NCBI RefSeq assembly: GCF_018006725.1
Contig: NZ_JAGMXV010000003.1
Coordinates: 1 to 64,000, forward strand
DNA: 64,000 bases
Origin: Rhizorhabdus sp.
GTDB taxonomy: Bacteria; Pseudomonadota; Alphaproteobacteria; Sphingomonadales; Sphingomonadaceae
Direction: 5' to 3'
Of this stretch, positions 26,044-34,180 are shown piece by piece (within the stretch, counting starts at the first letter, position 1; every line of letters begins with the position of its first letter). The translations under genes were made by a program, and so were the position numbers. The notes beneath the pieces were generated by a model, which was not told the DNA's origin, ran no database searches, and saw nothing but the letters and a program-made list of their open reading frames with translations.

Positions 26044-26784
26044 TCAGTCTCTCCGAACGGGAAGCGGAGCGCCTGCTTCTCCGAACAGCAGGCGGCGCGC
26101 CGTCGGGCCGAGTTGCGCGAACAGGGGGCCGATGAAGCGCTTGAGGGTCGTTATTGCCGTCTCGTCGTCGGGGGCTGCCGTGGAAAAGCGGATCAGCACG
26201 CCGTCGGGAACGCGCCCCTTCAGATTTTCCTTCGCAACGGCCCAATGCTGCTGCCACCATTCGGTGGGGAAGTCGTTGCCGATGCGGGTCCAGTAGATCA
26301 GCTGTTCGAAGCGGCTGACGCTGCGGGTCGCCAGATAATGGCCTGGCACGCTGACGCCACCTCCGGCGTCGAGCGGAACGATACGCTGCTCCTCGATCCG
26401 GTAGCCCGCGGCGGGGTAGCAGACTTCGGGGCGATGCACCTGCAACATCCCGTCCTGCACCCCGTTATAGGCCACCAGCATCATCACCGGCAGGCCATTG
26501 GGCGACGCATAATAGCGGGTGATGATGGCGTTATAGAGCCGGTCGCTCAACTGGTCTGGCGGCGGTAGCACCAGCCCGCTGCTCGTCTGATATTCCCAGT
26601 CGCCGACCTTGAGAGGGAAAAGCGGGTTGAGCCGCGGCTTCCCCGAAAGCATCCGGAAGGGCTCATCGGGCCGGCGTGAATTGGCGATTGCCGCAGTCGC
26701 TGCAAGCAGGCCGCCCGCGATCATCGACCGCCGCGTGACGAGGCGCTCCTGGTCGGCGGGGAGGATGTCGACCTTGTCCGTCAC
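26044..26784 (-). CDS. epsI: EpsI-domain protein partner of the V-type exosortase
   Basis: 246 residues from GTG 26784, which overlaps the exosortase stop by 4 bases (GTGA). The N-terminus has a twin-arginine-like signal (TRRSMIAGGLLAATAAIA, about 17-34). The EpsI domain shows FPLKVGDWEYQ, LVAYNGVQDGMLQVHRPEVCYP with the conserved Cys, and YWTRIGNDFPTEWWQQHW. EpsI is either fused to or encoded next to exosortases and is needed in those EPS loci; its biochemical role is unsettled. Here it is a stand-alone protein co-translated with XrtV. Confidence 0.85.
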   Translation of the reverse strand: MTDKVDILPADQERLVTRRSMIAGGLLAATAAIANSRRPDEPFRMLSGKPRLNPLFPLKVGDWEYQTSSGLVLPPPDQLSDRLYNAIITRYYASPNGLPVMMLVAYNGVQDGMLQVHRPEVCYPAAGYRIEEQRIVPLDAGGGVSVPGHYLATRSVSRFEQLIYWTRIGNDFPTEWWQQHWAVAKENLKGRVPDGVLIRFSTAAPDDETAITTLKRFIGPLFAQLGPTARRLLFGEAGAPLPVRRD

Positions 26785-27704
26785 GCGTCCGTTCCTCGTG
26801 CCAGACGGTCGCGCAGCGGCGAAGCAAGGGCGTCTACGGCGAAGATGCACAGGACCGAGAACAGGAACATGGTCAGACCGGAAAAATTGTGGAGAAAGCC
26901 CTGTGCGGCCTCGTCGCCGAGATAATAGGTGATCATGATCAGTGCGAGCACGCGCACGAAATTGGCAAGCACGGCGACCGGGACGATCGCCAGCATCAGC
27001 AACAGGGCATAACGCCAGTTCGCATTGTGGCGGATGTAGATATAGAACAGGCCGATCGCCGACAGGCTGATCAGCGAGTTGAGGCCGGCGCAGGCTGCCG
27101 CGATCAGCAACTGATACTGGCCGATGATGATCGTGACCCCCGACCCCGCGATCGGATAGCCGAGATTGTAAAGCAGACGGATCGCAACCTCGGAGATGGC
27201 GATTTTGAGCGGCTGGGTGACCATCGCGACCACCGTGTCCGGCGGCGGGAAGATAAAGGCGGTGTAGAGGATGGGGAACCACATCGCGCGCAATGCAGCC
27301 CAGCCCACCAGCCAATAGGCGCTGGTCAACAGCAGGCCGTACATCAGAAAGCCTTCGACCTCGATCACGTTGATGATGCGCGTGGTGACGTAAAGCGGGA
27401 TCAGGATCAGATAGAGCGCGATCGCCTTGCGCGTGCTTCCCGGCGCGGCGACGGCGCGCGCTTCGGTCCAGCGGCGCCAGAACAGCCACAGCCCCGTCGC
27501 CAGAACGATCGGTCCATGAGCGCCCTGCTCGGTGACCCAGCTCTGCGTTGCGACGCCGTACAATGTGGGAAGCGCGATCAGCAGGCAGCCGAGCACGAGG
27601 AGCCAGCGATATCGCAGCGCCGATAGCAGCGGCGCGAGATCGGCGAGGCCGTAGCGTTCGGGGCGAACCCCAGGCTCCCGCCCCCTGACCATGTCGCCCG
27701 TCAT
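26781..27704 (-). CDS. xrtV: Exosortase (XrtV type)
   Basis: 307 residues with about eight membrane segments. The three exosortase catalytic residues are in place: Cys205 in AAACAGLNSL, Arg251 in LANFVRVLAL, and His272 in FLHNFSG. Exosortases are integral-membrane transpeptidase-like enzymes that cleave C-terminal PEP-CTERM signals of exported proteins. The type assignment to V comes from the neighbouring stand-alone EpsI and small accessory protein. A candidate substrate gene diverges about 275 bases away. Confidence 0.88.
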   Translation of the reverse strand: MTGDMVRGREPGVRPERYGLADLAPLLSALRYRWLLVLGCLLIALPTLYGVATQSWVTEQGAHGPIVLATGLWLFWRRWTEARAVAAPGSTRKAIALYLILIPLYVTTRIINVIEVEGFLMYGLLLTSAYWLVGWAALRAMWFPILYTAFIFPPPDTVVAMVTQPLKIAISEVAIRLLYNLGYPIAGSGVTIIIGQYQLLIAAACAGLNSLISLSAIGLFYIYIRHNANWRYALLLMLAIVPVAVLANFVRVLALIMITYYLGDEAAQGFLHNFSGLTMFLFSVLCIFAVDALASPLRDRLARGTDA

Positions 27705-27979
27705 GCCACTTACGCCCCGTCAGTCCCGATCTCCCGCCCCGCTCATGCTATATGCGTGCGGCATGGTGCGGGAGCGAGCCGATCGACGTCTTGCGTCAGT
27801 ACATAGCGGATCGCAACGGCGTCGAACAGGTGGCGGTCATTCTGTGTGATCCTGATGCACAATTCGGCAAGGACTTTGCATTAGTTTACGAGCGGCTTCA
27901 CCAGCGCGATTTTGTGACGCGCTGCATCTGTGGTAGAAGATAAGCGTGTCACGTGCTGGGCTGTTCGGGGTAGTATTGC

Positions 27980-28483
27980 ATGTTGAAGGAAGCTGTAGCG
28001 TCCAAGGCCGCCAAGTTGCTGATGACCTGCGTCTGTCCGGTCGCCGGCACTACCGCGCTGAGTCTCGGAGTTCCGCAGGTGCGCGATGCAGTCCATAAGG
28101 CCACGCAGCCGCGCCAATATGCCAAGCCGAAGACCCGAGTCCGTGCGGCGCCGGAGGAGGGTATGCAGGTCGCTTCGGCCGATAGCCCGTGCCCCAGCGT
28201 GACGCCCTTTGCCCTGTCCAATCTGCCGACGGTCACGCCGGTGCCGATGGAATCGACTCCGCTGCAGGTTGCCGAAGCGCCGCCCCCCGACGCTGCGGTG
28301 CCGTTGACCCCGCGCATCTTCGTCCCGCCGTCGGGCGGCGTTCCGCCCCCCGACACGTCGGGCGTTCCGGAGCCGTCGACCTGGGTGCAACTGATGCTGG
28401 GCTTCGGTCTGATCGGTGGAGTCGCGCGGGTGTCCTATCGTCGCAATGGCACCCAGGCCGCCGACGGCGTTCAGCCGTCCTGA
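27980..28483 (+). CDS. PEP-CTERM protein, likely substrate of the adjacent exosortase
   Basis: 167 residues. A C-terminal tripartite sorting signal is visible: VPEPSTW (129-135), hydrophobic stretch VQLMLGFGLIGGVA (136-149), then Arg150, Arg154, Arg155. It is followed by an unusually long polar tail of about 12 residues. The N-terminal hydrophobic stretch (about 11-31, with two Cys in MTCVCP) may be the export signal but is not a textbook one. The middle is low-complexity and very Pro-rich (PVPMESTPLQ, PPPDAAVP, PPSGGVPPPD), so it looks like a flexible surface or linker protein, not an enzyme. The weak GGGGTAG upstream is the only Shine-Dalgarno candidate. Confidence 0.78.
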   Translation: MLKEAVASKAAKLLMTCVCPVAGTTALSLGVPQVRDAVHKATQPRQYAKPKTRVRAAPEEGMQVASADSPCPSVTPFALSNLPTVTPVPMESTPLQVAEAPPPDAAVPLTPRIFVPPSGGVPPPDTSGVPEPSTWVQLMLGFGLIGGVARVSYRRNGTQAADGVQPS

Positions 28484-28559
28484 CGATTGCAGGGCGGCAT
28501 CGCGGCCGCCCCTGTCATAAGCATGTGGTTCGGATTGCCCGTTCTGGCTTCTATCGGCT

Positions 28560-29102
28560 TCAGAAGGGGCGCTCGCCGATTACATTGCCGCCTTCGCTAT
28601 AGCGACAGACAAGGAAATCGTCGGCGCTGCCATGCGCCACGGCGCAGCCGACCGCGCGCGAGGATCGCCACATCACCTGCGTGTAGTGCGCAACCTTTTC
28701 CAGATCGCCGCTGACGCTGTTGTTGGGAAAGATGCCTTGCTTGAAATCATCCTTCTCTGAGATCCACAGACCCACCATCGATTCGGGTCCGTAATATCCG
28801 CGCGTTCCGGCCCAGAGATTCTCGCCCTGCGGATCGGTTTCACCGGGAGCGTCCTCGGAGTGCACCAGGTAACCGACGCGAACGAGATGCTGGGCATAGA
28901 GCCGGGCATCCCGCTCGAGCAATTCGTTCCAGGCCAGCGGCGGAATGCCCAGGGATGCGCGTTCGCGATTGTGGCTGGCGAGAAGCCGCTGGTTGAGATT
29001 GTTGTCGAAACCGGTCGCGCCCTGCATGAAAGGGGCGGCAAGGGCGAGGCCAAGGGCGGCAGCCAGCTTCGCGATGTTCCTCTTGCGCGGGTCGAGACGC
29101 AT
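28560..29102 (-). CDS. Secreted CAP-domain (SCP/PR-1) protein
   Basis: 180 residues from the ATG at 29102, preceded by GTGGAGC at good spacing. Signal peptide of about 30 residues (RKRNIAKLAAALGLALAAP). The CAP domain carries LLASHNRERASLGIPPLAWNE, LVHSEDAP, GENLWAG and YTQVMWRSSRAVGCAVA; the His-Glu-Glu-His cluster of the family can be traced. CAP proteins are secreted and bind lipids or act on the envelope; bacterial roles are poorly known. It converges on the PEP-CTERM gene, 76 bases away. Its long leader contains the structured region described at 29358. Confidence 0.88.
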   Translation of the reverse strand: MRLDPRKRNIAKLAAALGLALAAPFMQGATGFDNNLNQRLLASHNRERASLGIPPLAWNELLERDARLYAQHLVRVGYLVHSEDAPGETDPQGENLWAGTRGYYGPESMVGLWISEKDDFKQGIFPNNSVSGDLEKVAHYTQVMWRSSRAVGCAVAHGSADDFLVCRYSEGGNVIGERPF

Positions 29103-29650
29103 GTTGTGCTCCACGGGATCGATGCCCTGGAGCCTATTCCTGCCCGCCTTGCCTGATGGTTGGCGGGACTGGTGACCATGGAATTCACCGTGGAGCCAGC
29201 CGGTGCAGCGCGGGAGTCGCGCAAATCCGGGAGATTTTGGTCAAGGTTGACAGGTCGCTAACCAGTGCGATCGATCCTGACAGGGGGGCATCCGTGCGAC
29301 GCCCCAGCGGGCGCCTGCACAGGCCAATGTGGTCTTGTCGAAATGAAGAAATGCGAGGTGGTGCTGCGGGCCGGATCCCCCGGCTCGGGCCTGGATATTC
29401 CCAAGGCCTCGATTTTACCGCAGCCACCACGTCCTGCACGCCGTTACCGGACTTTCACCGGTGCATTCCTCTCCTGCGAAAGGGCCCGCCTCAAAGCGAT
29501 TGTCCCTGCCGACGCAGCCCCTCGTTCCTATCCGATAGAGTAGTTGTACGCTAGCGGAGTCGGGACGCTTATCGTTTCCCGATTATGTCGCGATGCTCAC
29601 GCGGACGCTTTTGCGGATGATTGTTGCAGTCGAGCCACTGTCTCGCGGTG
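29103..29650. other. Gene-free stretch of about 550 bases between the CAP gene and gshA
   Basis: No convincing coding frame is present on either strand: the open frames are short, lack Shine-Dalgarno signals and have unlike composition. The central part (29358-29465) is dense in inverted repeats and annotated separately. The remainder (29103-29357 and 29466-29650) shows only weak local pairing such as GGGCC/GGCCC around 29482-29510. On the minus strand this DNA lies after gshA and before the CAP gene. Confidence 0.6.
29358..29465 (-). ncRNA. Candidate structured RNA, family not recognised
   Basis: Nested inverted repeats are visible. An outer stem pairs 29358-29369 with 29418-29430 (12 pairs, one bulge). 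It encloses two hairpins: 29370-29384 (GCCGG, 5-base loop, CCGGC) and 29385-29412 (ten pairs with two bulged bases). A third hairpin lies beside it at 29435-29465 (TGCA and CCGG arms around CCGGTGAAAGTCCGG on the minus strand). The GGTGAAAGTCC loop recalls catalytic and riboswitch RNAs, but conserved blocks of RNase P, tmRNA and the cobalamin riboswitch are missing. Strand is inferred: on the minus strand it would be a leader of the CAP gene or a gshA 3' product. Confidence 0.3.
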
Positions 29651-31021
29651 TCAGAAGCGGGCGTCGGTATAGGCACGGCTTATGTCGCCCTGCCATTCGC
29701 CATGATAGCTCTCCAGCAACTGCTCCGCCGGGGTCTTGCCCGAAGCGACGATCTCACGCAGCGGGTTGAGATAGCCCGTCTCGTCGTCTCCCGCGCCGTT
29801 CAGACGCGCACGCGCACGCAGGCCGCCAGCCGCGATGTCCAGAATCGTGCCGGCCAGCTGCTGGAGCGTACGGCCACGCGGGCCACGCGCCTTGAGGCCC
29901 AGCCTCGGCACCTCGTCGCGGATGCGCTGGTGATCCTCGATCGTCCAATGTTTGACCTCGTCCCAGGCCGCGTCCATCGCCGCATCGTCATAGAGCAGGC
30001 CGACCCAGAAGGCGGGCAGGGCGCAGATTCGTCCGTGCGGTCCGCCATCGGCGCCGCGCATCTCCAGGAAGCTCTTGAGCCGAACTTCGGGAAAGGCCGT
30101 CGACAGATGGTCCTTCCAGTCGGCGATCGTGGGCTTCTCGCCGGGCAGCACCGACAGGTCGCCATTCATGAAATCGCGGAAGCTGAGTCCCGCCGCGTCG
30201 ACATAACCATCGCGGAAGGCGAAATACATCGGCACGTCGAGCATGTAATCGGCATAGCGTTCATAGCCGAAGCCATCTTCGAACACGAAGGGCAGCATGC
30301 CGGTGCGGTGCGGATCGGTATCGGTCCAGATATGGCTACGATAGCTGAGGAAGCCATTGGGCTTGCCCTCGAGGAAGGGCGAATTGGCGAACAGCGCCGT
30401 CGCCAGCGGCTGGAGCGCGAGGCTCAGCCTGAACTTGCGCACCATGTCTGCCTCGCTCGAATAGTCGAGATTGGTCTGGATCGTGCAGGTGCGCAGCATC
30501 ATGTCGAGACCCATCGATCCGACGCGCGGCATGTGGCGCAGCATGATGTCGTAGCGGCCCTTGGGCATGATCGGCAGTTCCTGCCGCGTCTTGTCGGGCC
30601 ACAGGCCGAGGCCGAGGAAGCCGATGCCGAGACGCTCGCCCACCGCCTTGACCTGTTCCAGATGGCGTCCGGTTTCGGCGCAGGTCTGGTGGATATTGTC
30701 GAGCGGCGCGCCCGACAGTTCGAACTGGCCGGCGGGTTCCAGGCTGACATTGCCGTCGGCGCCTTCGAGGGCGATGATCTTGTCGCCCTCATAGACCGGT
30801 TCCCAGCCATATTTGGTCAGGCCGATCAGCAGCGCGTGGATGCCGCCGCGTTCCTCATAGGAAGGCGCGCGATGCGAATCCTCGAAGAAGACGAACTTTT
30901 CATGCTCGGTGCCGATGCGCCAGTGGGACCTCGGCTTCTCGCCGTCAGCGAAGACCGAGATCAGGTCGTCGCGGGATTCGACAATGGGATCTTCGCCTTC
31001 GGCGGCCTTGCGCGTGCTCAT
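29651..31021 (-). CDS. gshA: Glutamate-cysteine ligase (alphaproteobacterial/plant-type)
   Basis: 456 residues, typical of the GCS2-like plant/alphaproteobacterial class. Landmarks include RIGTEHEKFVF (ATP-grasp-like entry, about 35-45), GNVSLEPAGQFELSG, LRTCTIQTNLDYSSEADMVRKF, and FLEMRGADGGP. It makes gamma-glutamylcysteine, the first step of glutathione synthesis. It diverges in orientation from ubiA with rsmE upstream on the same strand (46 bases away), so rsmE-gshA may be co-transcribed. Confidence 0.93.
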   Translation of the reverse strand: MSTRKAAEGEDPIVESRDDLISVFADGEKPRSHWRIGTEHEKFVFFEDSHRAPSYEERGGIHALLIGLTKYGWEPVYEGDKIIALEGADGNVSLEPAGQFELSGAPLDNIHQTCAETGRHLEQVKAVGERLGIGFLGLGLWPDKTRQELPIMPKGRYDIMLRHMPRVGSMGLDMMLRTCTIQTNLDYSSEADMVRKFRLSLALQPLATALFANSPFLEGKPNGFLSYRSHIWTDTDPHRTGMLPFVFEDGFGYERYADYMLDVPMYFAFRDGYVDAAGLSFRDFMNGDLSVLPGEKPTIADWKDHLSTAFPEVRLKSFLEMRGADGGPHGRICALPAFWVGLLYDDAAMDAAWDEVKHWTIEDHQRIRDEVPRLGLKARGPRGRTLQQLAGTILDIAAGGLRARARLNGAGDDETGYLNPLREIVASGKTPAEQLLESYHGEWQGDISRAYTDARF

Positions 31022-31067
31022 GGCGGCGCCATAGCGGACCGATCGGTACCTTGCTAGCGCTGATTGC

Positions 31068-31808
31068 TCAGCGCCAGTCCCCGGCCAGCGCCATCCACAC
31101 CGATATGGCGGCGGCCATGGCGGTGTCGGCGCGCAGGATGCGCGGCCCCAGCGAAACCCCCACGGCTTGCGGCAACGCCTTGATCGCGGCGCGTTCCTCG
31201 GGCGTGAAGCCGCCCTCCGGACCGATCAGGATCGCAGCGGGCCCCGGCCGTGCCACTTCGGCCATGGGCGCCCCGCCTTCCTCGTCGGCGAAGATCAGCA
31301 TGCGATCGGCGGGCCAGTCCTTCAGAAAGGCCGACAGTTTCACCGGTTCGTCGAGCTGGGGCAGGGCAGTGCGCTCGCACTGCTCGGCCGCCTCGATCAT
31401 GTGCGCGCGGAGCCGGTCGAGGTTGAGCCGGTCGACGATCGTGCGTTGGGTGATGACGGGCTGAAGGCGCGCCACGCCCAGCTCGCAGGCCTTCTCCGCG
31501 ATCCAGTCTATGCGGCCCTTCTTGATCGGTGCGGCGAGCAGCCACAGATCGGGCACGGCCTCGCGCTCGCGGGTCTTTTCTTCGACGCGCACCGAGACGG
31601 ACCGCTTGCCGACGGCCTCGATCATGGCACGCCATTCGCCGCTCACGTCGTCGAACAGGGCGATGCGGTCGCCCGCCTTGAGCCGCATCACCGACCCCAG
31701 ATAATGCGCCTGTCCCCCATCGATGACGAGGCCGAGGCCAGCACTGAGGGGCTGGTCGATGTAAAGGCGGGTGAGACTGGCGGGGGGCCAGGCGGGGGTC
31801 TGGGCCAT
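31068..31808 (-). CDS. rsmE: 16S rRNA (uracil1498-N3)-methyltransferase RsmE
   Basis: 246 residues. An N-terminal PUA-like domain (HYLGSVMRLKAGDRIALFD) is followed by a SPOUT knot methyltransferase domain with ILIGPEGGFTPEE and LGPRILRADTA, the SAM-binding knot. It methylates U1498 of 16S rRNA. Its start lies only 40 bases from that of the divergent ubiA. Confidence 0.93.
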   Translation of the reverse strand: MAQTPAWPPASLTRLYIDQPLSAGLGLVIDGGQAHYLGSVMRLKAGDRIALFDDVSGEWRAMIEAVGKRSVSVRVEEKTREREAVPDLWLLAAPIKKGRIDWIAEKACELGVARLQPVITQRTIVDRLNLDRLRAHMIEAAEQCERTALPQLDEPVKLSAFLKDWPADRMLIFADEEGGAPMAEVARPGPAAILIGPEGGFTPEERAAIKALPQAVGVSLGPRILRADTAMAAAISVWMALAGDWR

Positions 31809-31848
31809 GGGACTTCCGAAGGCGGGGCTTTTGCCCTACCTGCCGCCC

Positions 31849-32766
31849 ATGACCGAGGAAGTCGAGCAAATCATACCCGACAGCGAACTGCGCGGGGTGG
31901 CCGGTCGCCTGCCGGCGGCAATCCGGCCCTTTTGGCTGCTTGGCCGCTTCGACCGACCGATCGGCAGCTGGCTGCTGTTCTGGCCCGGCGCCTGGGCGAT
32001 CGCGCTGGCCGGCAAGGCATTCGAGCGTTGGGACCTGATCCTCTGGTTCGCCTTCGGCTCCATCGTGATGCGCGGAGCCGGCTGCGTTTACAACGACATC
32101 GTCGACCGCGATCTGGACCGGAAGGTCGCGCGCACTGCTGCCCGTCCGTTGGCGAGTGGCCGGGTCACCCTCAAGGCGGCCTGGATCTGGCTGCTGCTGT
32201 TGTGCCTCTTCGGTCTGGTAGTGCTGCTCCAGTTGAACCTCGCCGCTGCGATCACCGCGCTCGCCAGCCTGGGGGCGGTCGCCGCCTATCCTTTCATGAA
32301 GCGGATCACATGGTGGCCGCAGGCGTGGCTCGGCATCGTCTTTTCCTGGGCGGCGCTGGTCGGCTGGCCGGCGGTAACCGGCGGTTTCGGCCCGGCGCTG
32401 TGGCTGCTCTACGGCGGGTCGATCTTCTGGGTTATCGGCTATGACACCATCTATGCGCTCCAGGATATCGAGGACGACGCCCTGGCAGGGGTCAAGTCGT
32501 CGGCGCGCGCACTGGGGGCTCGCGCCCGTCTCGGCATAGGTATCTGCTATGGTGTCGCCCTTTGCCTGTGGTGCGCCGCCTTCTGGCAGATCCGGCCTCA
32601 GCTTCTCGGCCTGATCGCCCTGTTTCCGCTCGCCCTGCATTTCGGCTGGCAGCTGTCCGGGCTCGACCGGCACGATCCGGCCGATGCCCTGCGGCGCTTC
32701 CGTTCCAACCGCTTCGCCGGGCTGCTGATGTTCCTCGCCTGCCTCGTGGTCGGTGCCACCGCCTGA
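31849..32766 (+). CDS. ubiA: 4-hydroxybenzoate polyprenyltransferase
   Basis: 305 residues from ATG 31849 (MTEEVEQ); an upstream ATG at 31807 would start inside the rsmE start region. About eight membrane helices. The two Asp-rich prenyl-diphosphate motifs are present: NDIVDRDLD (about 84-92) and DIEDD with the YDTIYALQ lead-in (about 205-215). It attaches the polyprenyl tail in ubiquinone synthesis at the inner membrane. No Shine-Dalgarno is evident. Confidence 0.92.
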   Translation: MTEEVEQIIPDSELRGVAGRLPAAIRPFWLLGRFDRPIGSWLLFWPGAWAIALAGKAFERWDLILWFAFGSIVMRGAGCVYNDIVDRDLDRKVARTAARPLASGRVTLKAAWIWLLLLCLFGLVVLLQLNLAAAITALASLGAVAAYPFMKRITWWPQAWLGIVFSWAALVGWPAVTGGFGPALWLLYGGSIFWVIGYDTIYALQDIEDDALAGVKSSARALGARARLGIGICYGVALCLWCAAFWQIRPQLLGLIALFPLALHFGWQLSGLDRHDPADALRRFRSNRFAGLLMFLACLVVGATA

Positions 32767-32833
32767 ACGGATCGGGGCCTATAAACACCTCCGCCCATTT
32801 GACCTTTACGGTGGCGATACCTAAGTCGCCTCG

Positions 32834-34180
32834 ATGCTGACCCTCTCCGAAGCCCAAGAGCGTACCGCCGATCTCGTAGCCGCCGCCCGCAAGGCCGGCG
32901 CCGATGCAGCGGATGCGCTCTATCTGTGCAACAATTCGACCCAGATATCGGTGCGCCTCGGCGCGCTCGAAGATGTCGAGCGCTCGGAGGGCGAGGAGAT
33001 CGGCCTGCGGCTGTTCGTCGGCAAGCGATCGGCCAGCGTCTCGTCGTCGGACCTGTCCGCCGATGCGCTGGCAGCGCTGGTCGATCGTGCGGTCGCCATG
33101 GCGCGTGAAGCGCCCGAAGACCCCTACGCCGGGCTCGCGCCCGAAGAGCGCCTGCTGCGCGGTGAGGCGGTCGAGGTCGATGGCGACGACGGCGCCGATC
33201 CCTCGCCCGCTGCGCTGCGCGAACGGGCCGAAGAGGCCGAGGACGCGGCGCGCGCGATCGCGGGCGTCACCAACAGCGAGGGCGCTGGCGCTTCGGCGAG
33301 CCGCACCCTGATCGCCCTGGCGACCAGCGCCGGCTTCGCCCGTGGCTATTCGAACAGCGGCTATGGCTGCCACGCCAGCGTGATCGCCGGCGAGGGCGGC
33401 GCGATGCAGCGCGACTATGCCTATCATTCGACCCGTCACCTGTCCGATCTGGAAGCGGCAGCGGCGATCGGGCGTCGCGCCGGAGAGCGTGCGGTGAAAC
33501 GGCTGAACCCCGGTCGGCTGGCGAGCGGCGCGATGCCGGTCATATTCGATCCGCGCGTCGGATCGAGCCTGCTCGGGCATCTGGCGGGTGCCATCACCGG
33601 CTCGGCGGTAGCGCGGCGGACGAGCTTCCTCCTCGATCGTCTTGGCGAGCAGGTGTTCGCGTCGGGCATCGTCGTGCGCGACGATCCGCATCGGTTGCGC
33701 GGACTGCGCTCCAAGCCCTTCGACGGGGAAGGCCTGCCGACTGCTGCGCGCGACATCATCGCCGACGGCGTTCTGACGGGCTGGGTTCTCGATTCGGCCT
33801 CGGCGCGGCAGTTGGGGCTCGAGCCTACCGGTCACGCGACGCGCGGCATCGGAGGCCCGCCGGGTGCGGGGCTGACCAATCTCTATCTGGAAGCGGGAGC
33901 CCTCTCGGTCGAGCAACTGATCGCCGACGTCAAGCTGGGCGTCTATGTGACCGAACTGATCGGGCAGGGCGTCAATGGCGTGACCGGCGACTACAGCCGG
34001 GGCGCCTCGGGCTATGTCATCCGCGATGGCCAGCTGGCCGAGCCGGTGGCCGAGATAACCGTGGCCGGCAATCTCAAGGACATGTTCCGCGAGCTGACCC
34101 CGGCATCGGATCTGGAGTTCCGCCGTGGCGTGGACGTTCCCACGCTGCGCATCGACGGGATGACCGTCGCCGGTGCCTGA
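32834..34180 (+). CDS. pmbA: TldD/PmbA (TldE) family metallopeptidase-associated protein
   Basis: 448 residues with the PmbA/TldE pattern: LRLFVGKRSASVSSSDLS near 55-70, PVIFDPRVGSSLLGHL near 235-250, RDIIADGVLTGWVLD and GVTGDYSRGASGYVIRDG in the C-terminal half. TldE has no HExxxH motif itself and works with TldD in a heterodimer that degrades peptides such as microcin and CcdA. TldD is not in this window. The stop overlaps the CysQ-like start by 8 bases. Confidence 0.88.
   Translation: MLTLSEAQERTADLVAAARKAGADAADALYLCNNSTQISVRLGALEDVERSEGEEIGLRLFVGKRSASVSSSDLSADALAALVDRAVAMAREAPEDPYAGLAPEERLLRGEAVEVDGDDGADPSPAALRERAEEAEDAARAIAGVTNSEGAGASASRTLIALATSAGFARGYSNSGYGCHASVIAGEGGAMQRDYAYHSTRHLSDLEAAAAIGRRAGERAVKRLNPGRLASGAMPVIFDPRVGSSLLGHLAGAITGSAVARRTSFLLDRLGEQVFASGIVVRDDPHRLRGLRSKPFDGEGLPTAARDIIADGVLTGWVLDSASARQLGLEPTGHATRGIGGPPGAGLTNLYLEAGALSVEQLIADVKLGVYVTELIGQGVNGVTGDYSRGASGYVIRDGQLAEPVAEITVAGNLKDMFRELTPASDLEFRRGVDVPTLRIDGMTVAGA

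Noticed and set aside
27752..27943. 63-codon ORF between xrtV and the PEP-CTERM gene
   Set aside because: No Shine-Dalgarno, no recognisable motif and G+C falls here; more likely the promoter region of the two divergent genes.
29430..29470. Cobalamin riboswitch suggested by GGTGAAAGTCCGG
   Set aside because: The conserved GCCCCCGCAACTG block, the CCACTG element and the closing AGCCAGGAGACC element are missing, and neither neighbour is a B12 gene.
29200..29600. RNase P RNA or tmRNA in the large non-coding gap
   Set aside because: The RNase P GAGGAAAGTCCGG core and ACAGAA 3' element are absent, and no tmRNA tag ORF encoding an Ala-Asn-Asp-Asn-like tag is seen.
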